Source of the DNA: an uncultured Sphingomonas sp.
GTDB taxonomy: Bacteria; Pseudomonadota; Alphaproteobacteria; Sphingomonadales; Sphingomonadaceae
Direction of reading: 5' to 3'
Assembly: GCF_936927845.1 (NCBI RefSeq)
Contig: NZ_CAKZHV010000068.1
Coordinates: 124,001-188,000, forward strand
DNA: 64,000 nucleotides
The notes under the pieces were generated by a model that saw nothing but the letters and a program-made list of their open reading frames with translations, ran no database searches and was not told the origin of the DNA. The stretch's first letter is position 1, and each line of letters starts with the position of its first letter. The position numbers were made by a program, and so were the translations under genes. This document shows, in pieces, positions 1 through 8,141 of this stretch.

Positions 1-1207
1 ACCGCTCCACCAGCGCGCCCGCAGTGGTACCCGTCAGGATGCGTCCGACGATGCTCGCCGCCGCCGAGATCAGCGCATATTGGCTCGCGGTGAAGCGCAG
101 GTCGGTCAGTGCGGAGAAATAGGCGATCACCGTGACGCCGCCGATCCCGCTGGCGAAATTTTCGAAGCCGATCGCCCCGGCCATTCCCGCGTTCGAGTGG
201 CCTGCCGCCGCGAGCGCCGCGAAACTGATGTTGGAGACCGCCATCAAGATCAGGCTGACCAGCACCGAGCGCTTCAACCCCATCCGTGCGTACATGATCC
301 CGCCGACGAAGACGCCCGCCAGCAGCGCCCAGAAGCCGACGCCGACATCGTAGAGCGCGATCTCGCTCTTGCTGAACCCGAGATCGTTGAACAGCAGCCG
401 CAATGTCAGGTTGGCGAGCGTGTCGCCGATCTTGTGGAACAGGATGAACAACAGGATGATCACCGCACCCGGGCGGCGGAAGAACTCCGCGAACGGCCCG
501 ACGACGGCGCGGGCCAGGTCACCGAGCGGACGCCGTCCCGCCGTGTCGCGCACGGCTTCACGATGACGCTGCGGTTCACCCATCACCAAGGCGGTGATCA
601 CCGCGGGCAGCGCAAAGGCGCAGCTGACGAAATAAGCTGCCTCCCAATTGACCCGATCCGCGACCAGCAACGCGAGCGAGCCGAGCGCGGCCGATCCGAT
701 GCGCCAGCCATATTGCCCCATCCCCGACCCGACACCCAGTTGTCGCGGTTCGAGCAGCTCGATGCGGTACGCATCGATGACGATGTCGAAACTGGCGCCG
801 GCGATGCCGAGCAGGATCGCCGCCGACGCCGTTTGCGCCAGCGACACGCGCGGATCGGCGAGCCCGAGATTGATCGCCGCCGCCATGGTGCACGCCGCCA
901 GCAGGATCAGCCACGACACACGCTGCCCCAATCGACCCAGGATCGGCAGGCGCACGCCTTCGATCACCCAGGCCCACAGGAATTTGAGATTGTACGCGAG
1001 GATGACCAGGGCGAAGGCGGTCACACTCTTCTTGTCGATCCCCGCCTCCGCGAGCCGGCTCGCCAGCGTGCTGGTGATCATCGTCAGCGCGAACGCCGAT
1101 GACACGCCCAGCGCCAGTGACGCGAGCGGCGCGCGTTCCGTATAGGGTCTGACCCCGTCCCACCACGTCCGCCGTTCGATATCGATCTTGCCCGGCGTTG
1201 CCGCCAT
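1..1207 (-). CDS. AmpG-like MFS permease (3' end beyond window)
   Basis: Major facilitator permease of the AmpG (muropeptide / anhydromuropeptide import) type, an inner-membrane protein of peptidoglycan recycling. The visible 402 codons are strongly hydrophobic with repeated membrane segments. They carry AmpG-like landmarks: a YNLKFLWAW segment early, DIVIDAYRIELL before mid-protein, and a late ENFASGIGGVTVIAYFSALT / ASQYALISA stretch. The ATG at 1207 has GGGAG six bases upstream. The gene runs off the left edge, so the C-terminus is unseen. It is divergent from the Rieske oxygenase at 1266, with a 26-bp inverted repeat between them. The family call is from remembered motifs; the substrate is inferred. 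Sphingomonads often carry several AmpG paralogues, so a role in beta-lactam sensing cannot be assumed. Confidence 0.8.
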   Translation of the reverse strand, partial: MAATPGKIDIERRTWWDGVRPYTERAPLASLALGVSSAFALTMITSTLASRLAEAGIDKKSVTAFALVILAYNLKFLWAWVIEGVRLPILGRLGQRVSWLILLAACTMAAAINLGLADPRVSLAQTASAAILLGIAGASFDIVIDAYRIELLEPRQLGVGSGMGQYGWRIGSAALGSLALLVADRVNWEAAYFVSCAFALPAVITALVMGEPQRHREAVRDTAGRRPLGDLARAVVGPFAEFFRRPGAVIILLFILFHKIGDTLANLTLRLLFNDLGFSKSEIALYDVGVGFWALLAGVFVGGIMYARMGLKRSVLVSLILMAVSNISFAALAAAGHSNAGMAGAIGFENFASGIGGVTVIAYFSALTDLRFTASQYALISAAASIVGRILTGTTAGALVER

Positions 1208-1224
1208 CACTTGCTCCCACGCGA

Positions 1225-1250
1225 CTTTTGCCGAACACTAGCGGCAAAAG
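1225..1250. promoter_or_regulatory. Perfect 9-bp inverted repeat in divergent intergenic region
   Basis: CTTTTGCCG at 1225-1233 and its exact reverse complement CGGCAAAAG at 1242-1250 are separated by 8 bases. The repeat sits in the 58-bp gap between two divergent starts, which suits a repressor or activator operator for both genes. It does not look like a terminator, because it lies at the 5' ends of both genes. The binding protein is unknown. Confidence 0.5.
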
Positions 1251-1265
1251 ACGGAGAGGTAAGCC

Positions 1266-2405
1266 ATGGACGCACCCGCCGGGGCGCTACGCCCCACGCC
1301 GGGCCAGCTCGCGCTGGCACAGATGCTCGCCGATGGTGGACGCCGCCGCGAGGCCGCGATCACCCACGTCGATGCCGCCGCCTACACCGATCCTGCGCGC
1401 CACCTGGCCGAACAGGCGCGCATCTTCGCGCGCGTGCCGCTGGTGATCGCGCCATCCGCGCTGGTGGCGGAACCGGGCACCGCGGTTCCGCACGACGGGT
1501 TCGGCAAGCCCCTGCTCGTCACGCGCGACAAGCAGGGGCAGGCGCACGTCTTCCTCAACGTGTGTCAGCATCGCGGCACGCGGCTGGTGGAGGGGAGCGA
1601 ACCAGTCTGCGCGTCGCGGCTGGTCTGTCCGTATCACGCCTGGAGCTACGCGCTCGACGGTCGGCTCATCGGCCTGCCCCGCCCCGATACCTTCCCCGGC
1701 ATCGACAAGGACGCGCTCGCGCTCAAACGCCTGCCGACGCGCGACGCGGGTGGGTTGATCTGGTTCTCGTTCGACGAGGCCGCGGATTTCGCCGAGCCGG
1801 ACGCGCTCGGCGCCGACTTCGATGCGTTCGGGCTCAGCCACATGCACCTGTTCCGTCGCCGGACGCATGATGTTGCCGCCAATTGGAAGCTCATTATGGA
1901 CGCATTCCTCGAAAGCTACCACGTCGCCCGGCTCCATGCGGCGACGATCGGGCCATTTTTCAAGGACGGTGTGGTATCCGCGGACACGATCGGGCCGCAC
2001 CAGCGATCGGCGGTCGGACGCGAGGTCGACGAAGCCGCGGTGCGCGCCGCCGACTGGCCGACGCTGCGCTCGGCGATCACCTACACCTATCAGATGTTCC
2101 CGGGCACGGTGCTGATCGTCAGTCCGGACTACGTCAACCTGATGGTGTTGATGCCGCAGTCGCACGACCGGGTGCTCGTCGAGGATTTCATGCTGATCCC
2201 CGAACCGCCCGTGACCGACAAGGCGCGCCACCATTGGGAGAAAAGCTGGAACCTGCTCGACGGCGGCGTTTTTGCGAGCGAGGACTTCCGCGCCGCGGCG
2301 CTGGGCCAGCAGGGTCTCGCATCGGGTGCGGTGAAACAGGTCACGCTGGGCACGCTTGAGGCCGGCATCCGCCAGTTCCACGATCAGGTCGAGCGCTTCC
2401 TGTGA
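1266..2405 (+). CDS. Rieske 2Fe-2S aromatic ring-hydroxylating oxygenase, alpha subunit
   Basis: Cytoplasmic Rieske non-heme iron oxygenase of 379 aa. The N-terminal Rieske domain has the Cys/His pairs C100-Q-H102 and C121-P-Y-H124. The C-terminal catalytic domain has the mononuclear-iron region NWKLIMDAFLESYHVARLH, with likely ligands H219 and H224 and the bridging D212. Such enzymes take electrons from a reductase/ferredoxin, and none is encoded next to it, so the partner must lie elsewhere. The start ATG follows GGAGAGGT at good spacing. It ends 4 bases before the convergent response-regulator gene. The substrate cannot be told from sequence: aromatic acid, quaternary amine or carnitine-type substrates all use this fold. 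Confidence 0.88.
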   Translation: MDAPAGALRPTPGQLALAQMLADGGRRREAAITHVDAAAYTDPARHLAEQARIFARVPLVIAPSALVAEPGTAVPHDGFGKPLLVTRDKQGQAHVFLNVCQHRGTRLVEGSEPVCASRLVCPYHAWSYALDGRLIGLPRPDTFPGIDKDALALKRLPTRDAGGLIWFSFDEAADFAEPDALGADFDAFGLSHMHLFRRRTHDVAANWKLIMDAFLESYHVARLHAATIGPFFKDGVVSADTIGPHQRSAVGREVDEAAVRAADWPTLRSAITYTYQMFPGTVLIVSPDYVNLMVLMPQSHDRVLVEDFMLIPEPPVTDKARHHWEKSWNLLDGGVFASEDFRAAALGQQGLASGAVKQVTLGTLEAGIRQFHDQVERFL

Positions 2406-2409
2406 TGTG

Positions 2410-2844
2410 TCAGGTGGCGGTCACGAACAGTTCGAAGCCGTGCGGCAAGCGCTTGGTCTGCCGCCCGGCCTTGACCGCGTCGACCGCCTCGATCGCGTTC
2501 AACAGGTCGCGCTCCAGATAGGGTTTGGCGAGGAACGCGATCGCGAGCGAGCGCGCCTCGGGTGGGCAGGTTCCGGTCACGAACATGACCGGCACGTCAC
2601 GCGCGGCTGCCGCACGCGCGACCTCGACGCCGCTGCCATCGGCGAGCCGCACGTCGGCGAGGATCAGATCGACGTTGACGGTGTCGCGCGACAGCAGCGC
2701 GCGCGCGTCCGCCACGCGATCAACGGTCGCCAGCACCTCATAACCGTTCTCGCGCAGCATCCGCTCGGTATCGAACGCGATCAGCGGCTCGTCTTCCACG
2801 ACAAGCAGGCGGGAGATCAAACGCTGCTTTCGTCCGAACAACAT
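2410..2844 (-). CDS. Receiver-only response regulator
   Basis: Single CheY-like receiver domain of 144 aa with no output domain. Visible residues are the acidic pair E17-D18, phospho-acceptor D64 (ILADVRLADG), T90 in MFVTG, and the conserved K107 in LAKPY. The MFVTG segment resembles the FATGUY-type receivers of alphaproteobacteria (PFxFATG), one of which, SdrG, works in the sphingomonad general stress response. That functional link is an inference from one short motif. I chose the ATG at 2844 because residues follow family pattern from there; longer readings upstream run into the divergent rluB gene. No histidine kinase is adjacent. Confidence 0.8.
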   Translation of the reverse strand: MLFGRKQRLISRLLVVEDEPLIAFDTERMLRENGYEVLATVDRVADARALLSRDTVNVDLILADVRLADGSGVEVARAAAARDVPVMFVTGTCPPEARSLAIAFLAKPYLERDLLNAIEAVDAVKAGRQTKRLPHGFELFVTAT

Positions 2845-2903
2845 GGGTTGGCTTCCATCGTTACGGACGCACAACGCAAAAGGATGAATTCGGTCGCAAA
2901 TAT

Positions 2904-2933
2904 TTGACAGTGCTCGACCAAGCAGCGTTAAGC
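2904..2933 (+). promoter_or_regulatory. Candidate sigma-70 promoter of rluB
   Basis: A perfect TTGACA lies at 2904-2909. A weak TTAAGC-like -10 follows at about 2928-2933 (17-18 bp spacer). Predicted transcription would start within a few bases of the rluB ATG at 2941, which has no Shine-Dalgarno sequence, so the mRNA may be leaderless. A CAAATATTTG palindrome (2897-2906) overlaps the -35. Confidence 0.4.
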
Positions 2934-2940
2934 CGCGCAC

Positions 2941-4275
2941 ATGGCCGACCAACCCGCGCAACACCGTATCGCCAAATTGCTCGCGCGCGCGGGTGTCGCG
3001 TCGCGGCGCGATGTCGAGCGGATGATCGCCGACGGTCGCGTCGCCGTGAACGGCAGCATAATCGACACGCCCGCGACCTTGCTCGCGACGCTCGACGGCG
3101 TGACGGTCGATGGTGCCCCGGTCGCTGCCGCCGAGCCGACGCGATTGTTCCTGTTCCACAAGCCCGCGGGTTACCTGACCGCGGCGCGTGATCCCGCCGG
3201 ACGCCCGACGATCTACGATCGCCTACCCGCCGACCTGCCGCGATTGGTGCCGGTCGGGCGGCTCGACCTGAACACCGAAGGGCTGCTGCTGCTCACCACC
3301 GATGGCGAGTTCAAGCGGCAGCTCGAGCTGCCCTCGACCGGCGTCGAGCGCGCCTATCGCGCGCGCGCCTACGGCGACGTGACGCAAGCGCAGTTGGAGG
3401 AGTTGATCGACGGCGTCGAGATCGAGCGGGTGCGCTACGGCAGCATCGACGCCAATCTGGAACGCCGCACCGGCGCCAACGTCTGGGTCGAGATGATCCT
3501 GACCGAGGGCAAGAACCGCGAAGTGCGGCGTGTGCTGGAATATCTGGGTCTTCAGGTCAGCCGCCTGATCCGGACGCGCTACGGACCCTTCGTCATGGGC
3601 GACCTGCCGGTCGGCGCGATCGGCGAGGTGCGCGTGGCTGATCTGGTCGCCTTTCGTCAGTCGCTCAAGGTCGGAAGCCGCGGCAAGACCGATGCAGCAA
3701 CCACCATCTCCGCACCCGCGCTGCGCCGCACCACCAACTCGCGCACTGTGAGGCCCGCCGGCAACGCCGCCGGATTTTCAAGTGCAGACAGCGGCTACGA
3801 TCCCGCCGCGGCGACGCGCCGCACGAGCGTTTCCGAGCCCGATCGCCGGCTCCGTCGCGGCGACCCTGCATCAGGAAAACGCGACAAGTTCGGCCCCGGA
3901 CCTGAGAACATTGCTGCTCGCATCCGTCCAGATCGCGCGGGGGGAAGCAGCATCGGCAATGGCGAGCGCGCCACCCGCTCGGGTCCACGAAGCGCTGGTG
4001 CTGTGAGCACCGATGCACCTAGAAGCCCCCGCCCCGCGCGCGGCGCGATGCACGAACAAACACCACAGCGCACCCGCTCGCCTGTTACCGGGATGACCCG
4101 CGACGCTGCTTTACCGCAACGTGGCGGGGTGCGACTGCAGGGCTCGCGCGCGCCGGACACATCTCGCCCAAGCGACGAGGATACCGCGCAGCGGCCGGTC
4201 AAGCTGCAGCGCAAGCCCGGCTGGGCCAAACCGAAGCCGAAAACGGGCCCGCGCACCGGAAAGCCGCGCAAGTGA
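2941..4275 (+). CDS. rluB: 23S rRNA pseudouridine synthase (RluB family) with long disordered tail
   Basis: Converts a uridine in 23S rRNA helix 89 (U2605 in E. coli numbering) to pseudouridine. An S4 RNA-binding domain occupies residues 8-60. The catalytic RsuA/RluB/E/F domain follows, with GRLDLNTEGLLLL placing the catalytic aspartate at D109, then the conserved NREVRRVLEYLGLQV region. Residues from about 240 to 444 form a low-complexity tail rich in Arg, Pro, Gly, Ser and Thr, ending in Lys/Pro-rich sequence. Family members are usually about 250-300 aa, so the tail is unusually long; basic tails of this kind may add RNA affinity (inference). The gene overlaps rsmD by 4 bases (GTGA), so the two rRNA-modifying enzymes are probably translated together. 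Confidence 0.9.
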   Translation: MADQPAQHRIAKLLARAGVASRRDVERMIADGRVAVNGSIIDTPATLLATLDGVTVDGAPVAAAEPTRLFLFHKPAGYLTAARDPAGRPTIYDRLPADLPRLVPVGRLDLNTEGLLLLTTDGEFKRQLELPSTGVERAYRARAYGDVTQAQLEELIDGVEIERVRYGSIDANLERRTGANVWVEMILTEGKNREVRRVLEYLGLQVSRLIRTRYGPFVMGDLPVGAIGEVRVADLVAFRQSLKVGSRGKTDAATTISAPALRRTTNSRTVRPAGNAAGFSSADSGYDPAAATRRTSVSEPDRRLRRGDPASGKRDKFGPGPENIAARIRPDRAGGSSIGNGERATRSGPRSAGAVSTDAPRSPRPARGAMHEQTPQRTRSPVTGMTRDAALPQRGGVRLQGSRAPDTSRPSDEDTAQRPVKLQRKPGWAKPKPKTGPRTGKPRK

Positions 4276-4817
4276 GGATCATCGCAGGCGAATGGCGCGG
4301 GCGCGCGCTCGTCGCGCCGAAGGGCGATACGACCCGCCCAACCGCCGACCGGACGCGCGAGGCGCTTTTCTCGATGTTGGCGAGCCGGGTCGGCAGCTTT
4401 GACGGGTTGAGCGTGGCCGATCTGTTCGCCGGCTCGGGCGCGTTGGGACTTGAAGCCTTGTCACGCGGCGCGGCGTCGTGCCTGTTCGTCGAACAGGATC
4501 GCGCGGCGCTGGATGCGCTGCGTGCCAATGTCGCGACCTTGGCCGCTGGATCACGCGCCCATATTCGCGCGGGTTCGGTGCTGGCGTTAGGACCCGCACC
4601 AGCGCCGCTCGATGTCGTGATGATGGACCCGCCCTATGCCTCGGGCGCTGGGGCGGTGGCGGCGGACAAGCTGGCGCGGCTCGGGTGGATCGGGCCGGCA
4701 ACCTGGCTGACGATCGAGACCGGACGTGGAGAAGCCGTCGCGCTCGCCGGCTTCGCGGTTGATGCCGAGCGGCAGTACGGCCGCGCGCGTCTGACGATCC
4801 TGCGCCGGGAGGCCTGA
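4272..4817 (+). CDS. rsmD: 16S rRNA (guanine(966)-N2)-methyltransferase RsmD
   Basis: SAM-dependent methyltransferase that makes m2G966 in 16S rRNA of the 30S subunit. The 181-aa length is normal. The start region MRIIAGEWRG is typical. The SAM-binding motif ADLFAGSGALGLEALSRGA begins near residue 49, and the catalytic DPPY tetrad is at D119-Y122. The start is a GTG whose last two bases form the rluB stop (GTGA). The gene ends 3 bases before the convergent transporter gene. Confidence 0.94.
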   Translation: MRIIAGEWRGRALVAPKGDTTRPTADRTREALFSMLASRVGSFDGLSVADLFAGSGALGLEALSRGAASCLFVEQDRAALDALRANVATLAAGSRAHIRAGSVLALGPAPAPLDVVMMDPPYASGAGAVAADKLARLGWIGPATWLTIETGRGEAVALAGFAVDAERQYGRARLTILRREA

Positions 4818-4820
4818 GCT

Positions 4821-6107
4821 TCAGACCGTCGGCAGCGGCGTGGTCGCACGGGCGCTGGCTTCGCGCATCAGGAGCAGTGCGGCGAGACTGAGCAAGGAGA
4901 GCGCCGCCAGATAACCGCCGACCAGCAGCAACCCGCCACGCGCAACCAGCGCCTGCGCCGCAACAGGCGTGAGGCCACCGCCGATGATGCCGGCCATGTT
5001 GAACGACAGGCTCACCCCGGTGTAGCGCACGCGCGCGGGGAACAGGCCAGGCAACCACGCGCCGAGCGGGCCGTACACGAACCCCATCACGAAGAGGGCG
5101 AACGCCAGGCTCGCGAACATCGCCGGGATCGAGCCCGAGCCGAGCCCCGGCACCAGTGCGAAGCCCGCGACGACTGCACCGACGCATCCCCAGGCGAGCA
5201 CATGCCCCGGCGTCGTGCGATCCGCCCACATACCCGACAGCGCGATGCCCGCGGCCATGAACAGGATCGCCGCGAGCTGGAGGCTGAGGAACAGTTGCGT
5301 GTTCACGCCCAGCATCTTGGTCGCGTAGCCGAGCGCGAAGGCCGTCGCGATGTAATAGACCGCGAAACAGGCGATGGCGCCAAACGTCCCGCCGAGCGTG
5401 CGTCGCCAGTGCTGCCGCAGCAGTTCTCCCATCGGCACCGAGGGCGGCGGTCCTTCCTCGATCATCGCGGCAAACGCGGGTGTTTCGCTGATCTTCAACC
5501 GCACCCACAGTCCCAGACCAACGAGGATCACCGACAGCAGAAACGGCACGCGCCAGCCCCACGCAAGGAACTGCGCAGGCGTCATCACCAGCCCGAGCAC
5601 CAGGAACAGCCCGTTGGCGGCGATGAAGCCGACCGGCGCGCCGAGTTGCGGCACGGTACCGTAACGGCCGCGCTTGCCCGGCGGCGCATTCTCGACCGCC
5701 AGTAGCGCTGCCCCGCCCCACTCGCCCCCAAGACCAAAGCCCTGGCCGAAGCGAAGGACGCACAAGAGGATCGGCGCGAGCATGCCGGCAGTCGCGTAGG
5801 TGGGCAGGAAAGCGATGGCGAGCGTCGAGCCACCCATGAGCATCAGGCTCGCGACCAAGGTCGACTTGCGTCCGATCCGGTCGCCGTAATGGCCGAACGC
5901 CCAGGCGCCCACCGGCCGCGCGAAAAAGGCGACAGCGAGGCTGGCGTAGGAGGCGAGCAACTGCACCGAGGCGTCGCCCGCCGGGAAGAACAACGGCCCG
6001 AACACGAGCGAGACGGCGGTCGCGTAGATGTAGAAATCGTAGAATTCGACCGACGTGCCGACCAGGCTGGCGAGCAGGATACGTCGGTGGGAAGCGGGTT
6101 GCGTCAT
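4821..6107 (-). CDS. MFS transporter, metabolite:H+ symporter (MHS) family
   Basis: Inner-membrane proton-coupled symporter of 428 aa with about 12 membrane segments. MHS features are visible: TSVEFYDFYIYA at the start of the first helix, GHYGDRIGRKS after the second, and GGEWGGAALLAVENAP in the middle. Relatives (ShiA, KgtP, ProP) import shikimate, 2-oxoglutarate or proline/betaine; the ProP-type C-terminal coiled coil is absent, and the substrate cannot be predicted. It stands as a single minus-strand gene, convergent with rsmD. No regulator is adjacent. Confidence 0.87.
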   Translation of the reverse strand: MTQPASHRRILLASLVGTSVEFYDFYIYATAVSLVFGPLFFPAGDASVQLLASYASLAVAFFARPVGAWAFGHYGDRIGRKSTLVASLMLMGGSTLAIAFLPTYATAGMLAPILLCVLRFGQGFGLGGEWGGAALLAVENAPPGKRGRYGTVPQLGAPVGFIAANGLFLVLGLVMTPAQFLAWGWRVPFLLSVILVGLGLWVRLKISETPAFAAMIEEGPPPSVPMGELLRQHWRRTLGGTFGAIACFAVYYIATAFALGYATKMLGVNTQLFLSLQLAAILFMAAGIALSGMWADRTTPGHVLAWGCVGAVVAGFALVPGLGSGSIPAMFASLAFALFVMGFVYGPLGAWLPGLFPARVRYTGVSLSFNMAGIIGGGLTPVAAQALVARGGLLLVGGYLAALSLLSLAALLLMREASARATTPLPTV

Positions 6108-6294
6108 GCCGCGTCATCGGCCGCCGCCGCGGCTGGCGTCAACGTGCAAGATGTCGCCGCGGTCACCAAATCGCGCTCGCCTGCAACATCTGCGCAACAC
6201 AGCGGCGTTAGGTCTGCTGATGCGGCGCTTTTCTCCCCTGTTGGGCGCCGCGTGGATCGGGCAATCCCCCTCGTCCGATCCCTTCCCTGAACTA

Positions 6295-6327
6295 CGGGGC
6301 GGCTCCATCCGGGCCGCCCCGGTTTTT
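6295..6327 (+). terminator. Strong rho-independent terminator without an assigned upstream gene
   Basis: A 9-bp GC-rich stem pairs 6295-6303 with 6313-6321 around a 9-base loop. It is followed by a T-tract (6323-6327) when read on the plus strand. No plus-strand gene ends here, since both neighbours are on the minus strand. It may end a small RNA transcribed from within 6108-6290, a region with no convincing reading frame. Confidence 0.6.
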
Positions 6328-6354
6328 ACCGCAGCGCGGCTACGCTCGGCTCGA

Positions 6355-7992
6355 TCAGAACGCGCCGCTCTCCACCAATTGCAGCAGCAACCAATAGAGC
6401 ACGCCGGACAGCAGCATCGCGACGGGCAGCGTCATGATCCATGCCGCGGCGAGCTGGATCAACGTGCGACGCTGCAACCCCATCCCGCTCGCGACCGAGG
6501 CGCCGGCGACGCCCGACGACAGGATATGCGTGGTGGATACCGGCAGGCCGAAGCGATCCGCCGCCAGGATGGTGCCTGCCGCGACCAGCTCGGCCGAGGC
6601 GCCCATTCCGTAGGTCATGTGCTGCTTGCCGATCTTCTCGCCAACGGTGACGACGATCCGCTTCCACCCGATCATCGTTCCGAGCCCGAGCGCGAGCGCG
6701 ACCGCTACCTTGACCCATAGCGGGATGTAGCGCGTCCCTGCTTCCAGGCGTGATTGATAGTCCTTGAGCCGCGCGGTCTCCGCGTTTGAGAAGCCGTGCT
6801 TGTCGGCGTCCTTGCCGATCATGCGCGTCGCATCGAGCACTAGGTACATGTCGTTGCGAAGGTTGGGCGTCGCCTCTGCGGGCACGCGGTCGAGCGATCC
6901 GTAGCTCGCGACGCGGCCCGCCACGTCGCGCGAGACCGCGATCGCGGCTCCGTAAGCGGCCGGCGTATCGACGCGGCGATGCGACAGCGCGTCGACCAGC
7001 ACCGGCCGCGCGCGGGCGAGCGGCACCGGCGCGGCGCCGTGGCTTGCCAGCACGCGTGCGGCTGCATCGGCGCTGGCGTAGAAGGCGGGCGTTTCGCTGG
7101 CCGGCAAGGTGCGGTTGAGCGCGTAAGCGGTGGGCGCGCAGCCGATCAGGATCAGCATGATCAGCCCCATGCCCTTCTGCCCGTCGTTGGAGCCGTGGCT
7201 GAACGACACTGCCGTGCAGGTGAACACCAGCAGCGCGCGGATGCCACGCGGTGGCGGCGCGTCGCCTTCGGGCGACTGCATCAGCGTCGGATTACGAGCC
7301 ACCGCGCGGAGCACCAGCAGCATCAACGCCGCCGCGACGAAGCCGATGACGGGCGCCATCAGCAACCCGGACAGCACCTTGGTCGCCTGGCTCCAGTCGA
7401 CCCCGGAGGTGCCGCCGGGTCCGCGGTGGAGCAACTGGTTGGCGAGGCCGACGCCCAGCACCGATCCGATCAGTGTGTGGCTCGACGAATTCGGCAGGCC
7501 GACATACCAGGTCGCGAGGTTCCACATCACCGCGGCGAGCAGCAGCGCGAAGATCATCGCGAACCCCGCGCCCGAGCCGACGTTCAAGATCAGATCGACC
7601 GGCAAGAGCGTCACGATCGAATAAGCGACCGCGCCCGACGACAGCATGACACCAAGGAAATTGAAGAAGCCCGACCACATCACCGCCAGATTGGCGGGCA
7701 TGGAGTTGGTGTAGATGACCGTCGCGACCGCGTTGGCGGTATCGTGGAAGCCGTTCACGAATTCGAAGCCGAGCGCGATCAGCAACGCGAGGCCGAGGAA
7801 CAGGAACACGCCGGTCGCGAGCTGCTCGCCGACCTGCTGGGTGTCTAGGAACACGCTGACCCCGGCGTAAGCGAAGCCGGCGACCACCAGGCCTGCGAAA
7901 ACCACGCGGGCGATCGGATGGGCGGGTCGGTCCAGGTCCACCGCACGCGATGGCTGCGTGGACTCGGGCGAGGCGAGGACGGTGCTTGCCAT
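6355..7992 (-). CDS. pit: Inorganic phosphate transporter, Pit family
   Basis: Low-affinity, proton-coupled transporter of metal-phosphate in the inner membrane, 545 aa. The N-terminal half has the Pit signature GFEFVNGFHDTANAVATVIYT, and the second half repeats it as SHGSNDGQKGMGLI. Other family segments are GLPNSSSHTLIGSVLG and LPVSTTHILSSGVAG. A soluble, Ala-rich loop of roughly 130 residues lies between the two membrane halves, as in E. coli PitA-like proteins. A Pho-box-like sequence lies about 25 bases upstream of the start. In Sinorhizobium meliloti PhoB represses pit (established), so phosphate control is plausible here. The gene is divergent from the uvrD-type helicase. Confidence 0.93.
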   Translation of the reverse strand: MASTVLASPESTQPSRAVDLDRPAHPIARVVFAGLVVAGFAYAGVSVFLDTQQVGEQLATGVFLFLGLALLIALGFEFVNGFHDTANAVATVIYTNSMPANLAVMWSGFFNFLGVMLSSGAVAYSIVTLLPVDLILNVGSGAGFAMIFALLLAAVMWNLATWYVGLPNSSSHTLIGSVLGVGLANQLLHRGPGGTSGVDWSQATKVLSGLLMAPVIGFVAAALMLLVLRAVARNPTLMQSPEGDAPPPRGIRALLVFTCTAVSFSHGSNDGQKGMGLIMLILIGCAPTAYALNRTLPASETPAFYASADAAARVLASHGAAPVPLARARPVLVDALSHRRVDTPAAYGAAIAVSRDVAGRVASYGSLDRVPAEATPNLRNDMYLVLDATRMIGKDADKHGFSNAETARLKDYQSRLEAGTRYIPLWVKVAVALALGLGTMIGWKRIVVTVGEKIGKQHMTYGMGASAELVAAGTILAADRFGLPVSTTHILSSGVAGASVASGMGLQRRTLIQLAAAWIMTLPVAMLLSGVLYWLLLQLVESGAF

Positions 7993-8017
7993 AGGTTACT
8001 GCTCCTGTTCCTTCGCC

Positions 8018-8035
8018 GTGACGTTTTGATGACAG
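8018..8035 (-). promoter_or_regulatory. Pho-box-like site upstream of pit
   Basis: On the minus strand the 18-base sequence reads CTGTCAT, CAAA, ACGTCAC. It has the PHO-box layout of two 7-mers separated by 4 bases. The first half is a perfect match to the E. coli consensus and the second matches at 5 of 7 positions. It lies just upstream of the pit start at 7992. Confidence 0.5.
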
Positions 8036-8126
8036 GGCTGGCAGCCGCACCGATGCGTGACACCGTCGGGTCGCCCGGGCAGGTAGTGGAAACAGCAGCG
8101 CCGCTGCGATTGCCGGCAGCGTGTCG

Positions 8127-8141
8127 GGAACGCAGCGTTCC
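8127..8141. promoter_or_regulatory. GGAACG-CAG-CGTTCC palindrome upstream of helicase gene
   Basis: Perfect 6-bp inverted repeat with a 3-base spacer, 53 bases before the helicase start. Its left arm is also an EcfG-type -35 (GGAAC), with CGTT 15 bases downstream, one base short of the usual 16-17 spacing. It may be a weak stress promoter or an operator. Confidence 0.3.

Noticed and set aside
4279..6117. 612-codon frame crossing rsmD and the MHS transporter
   Set aside because: It covers two well-supported genes on the other frames and has Arg-rich composition typical of out-of-frame GC-rich DNA.
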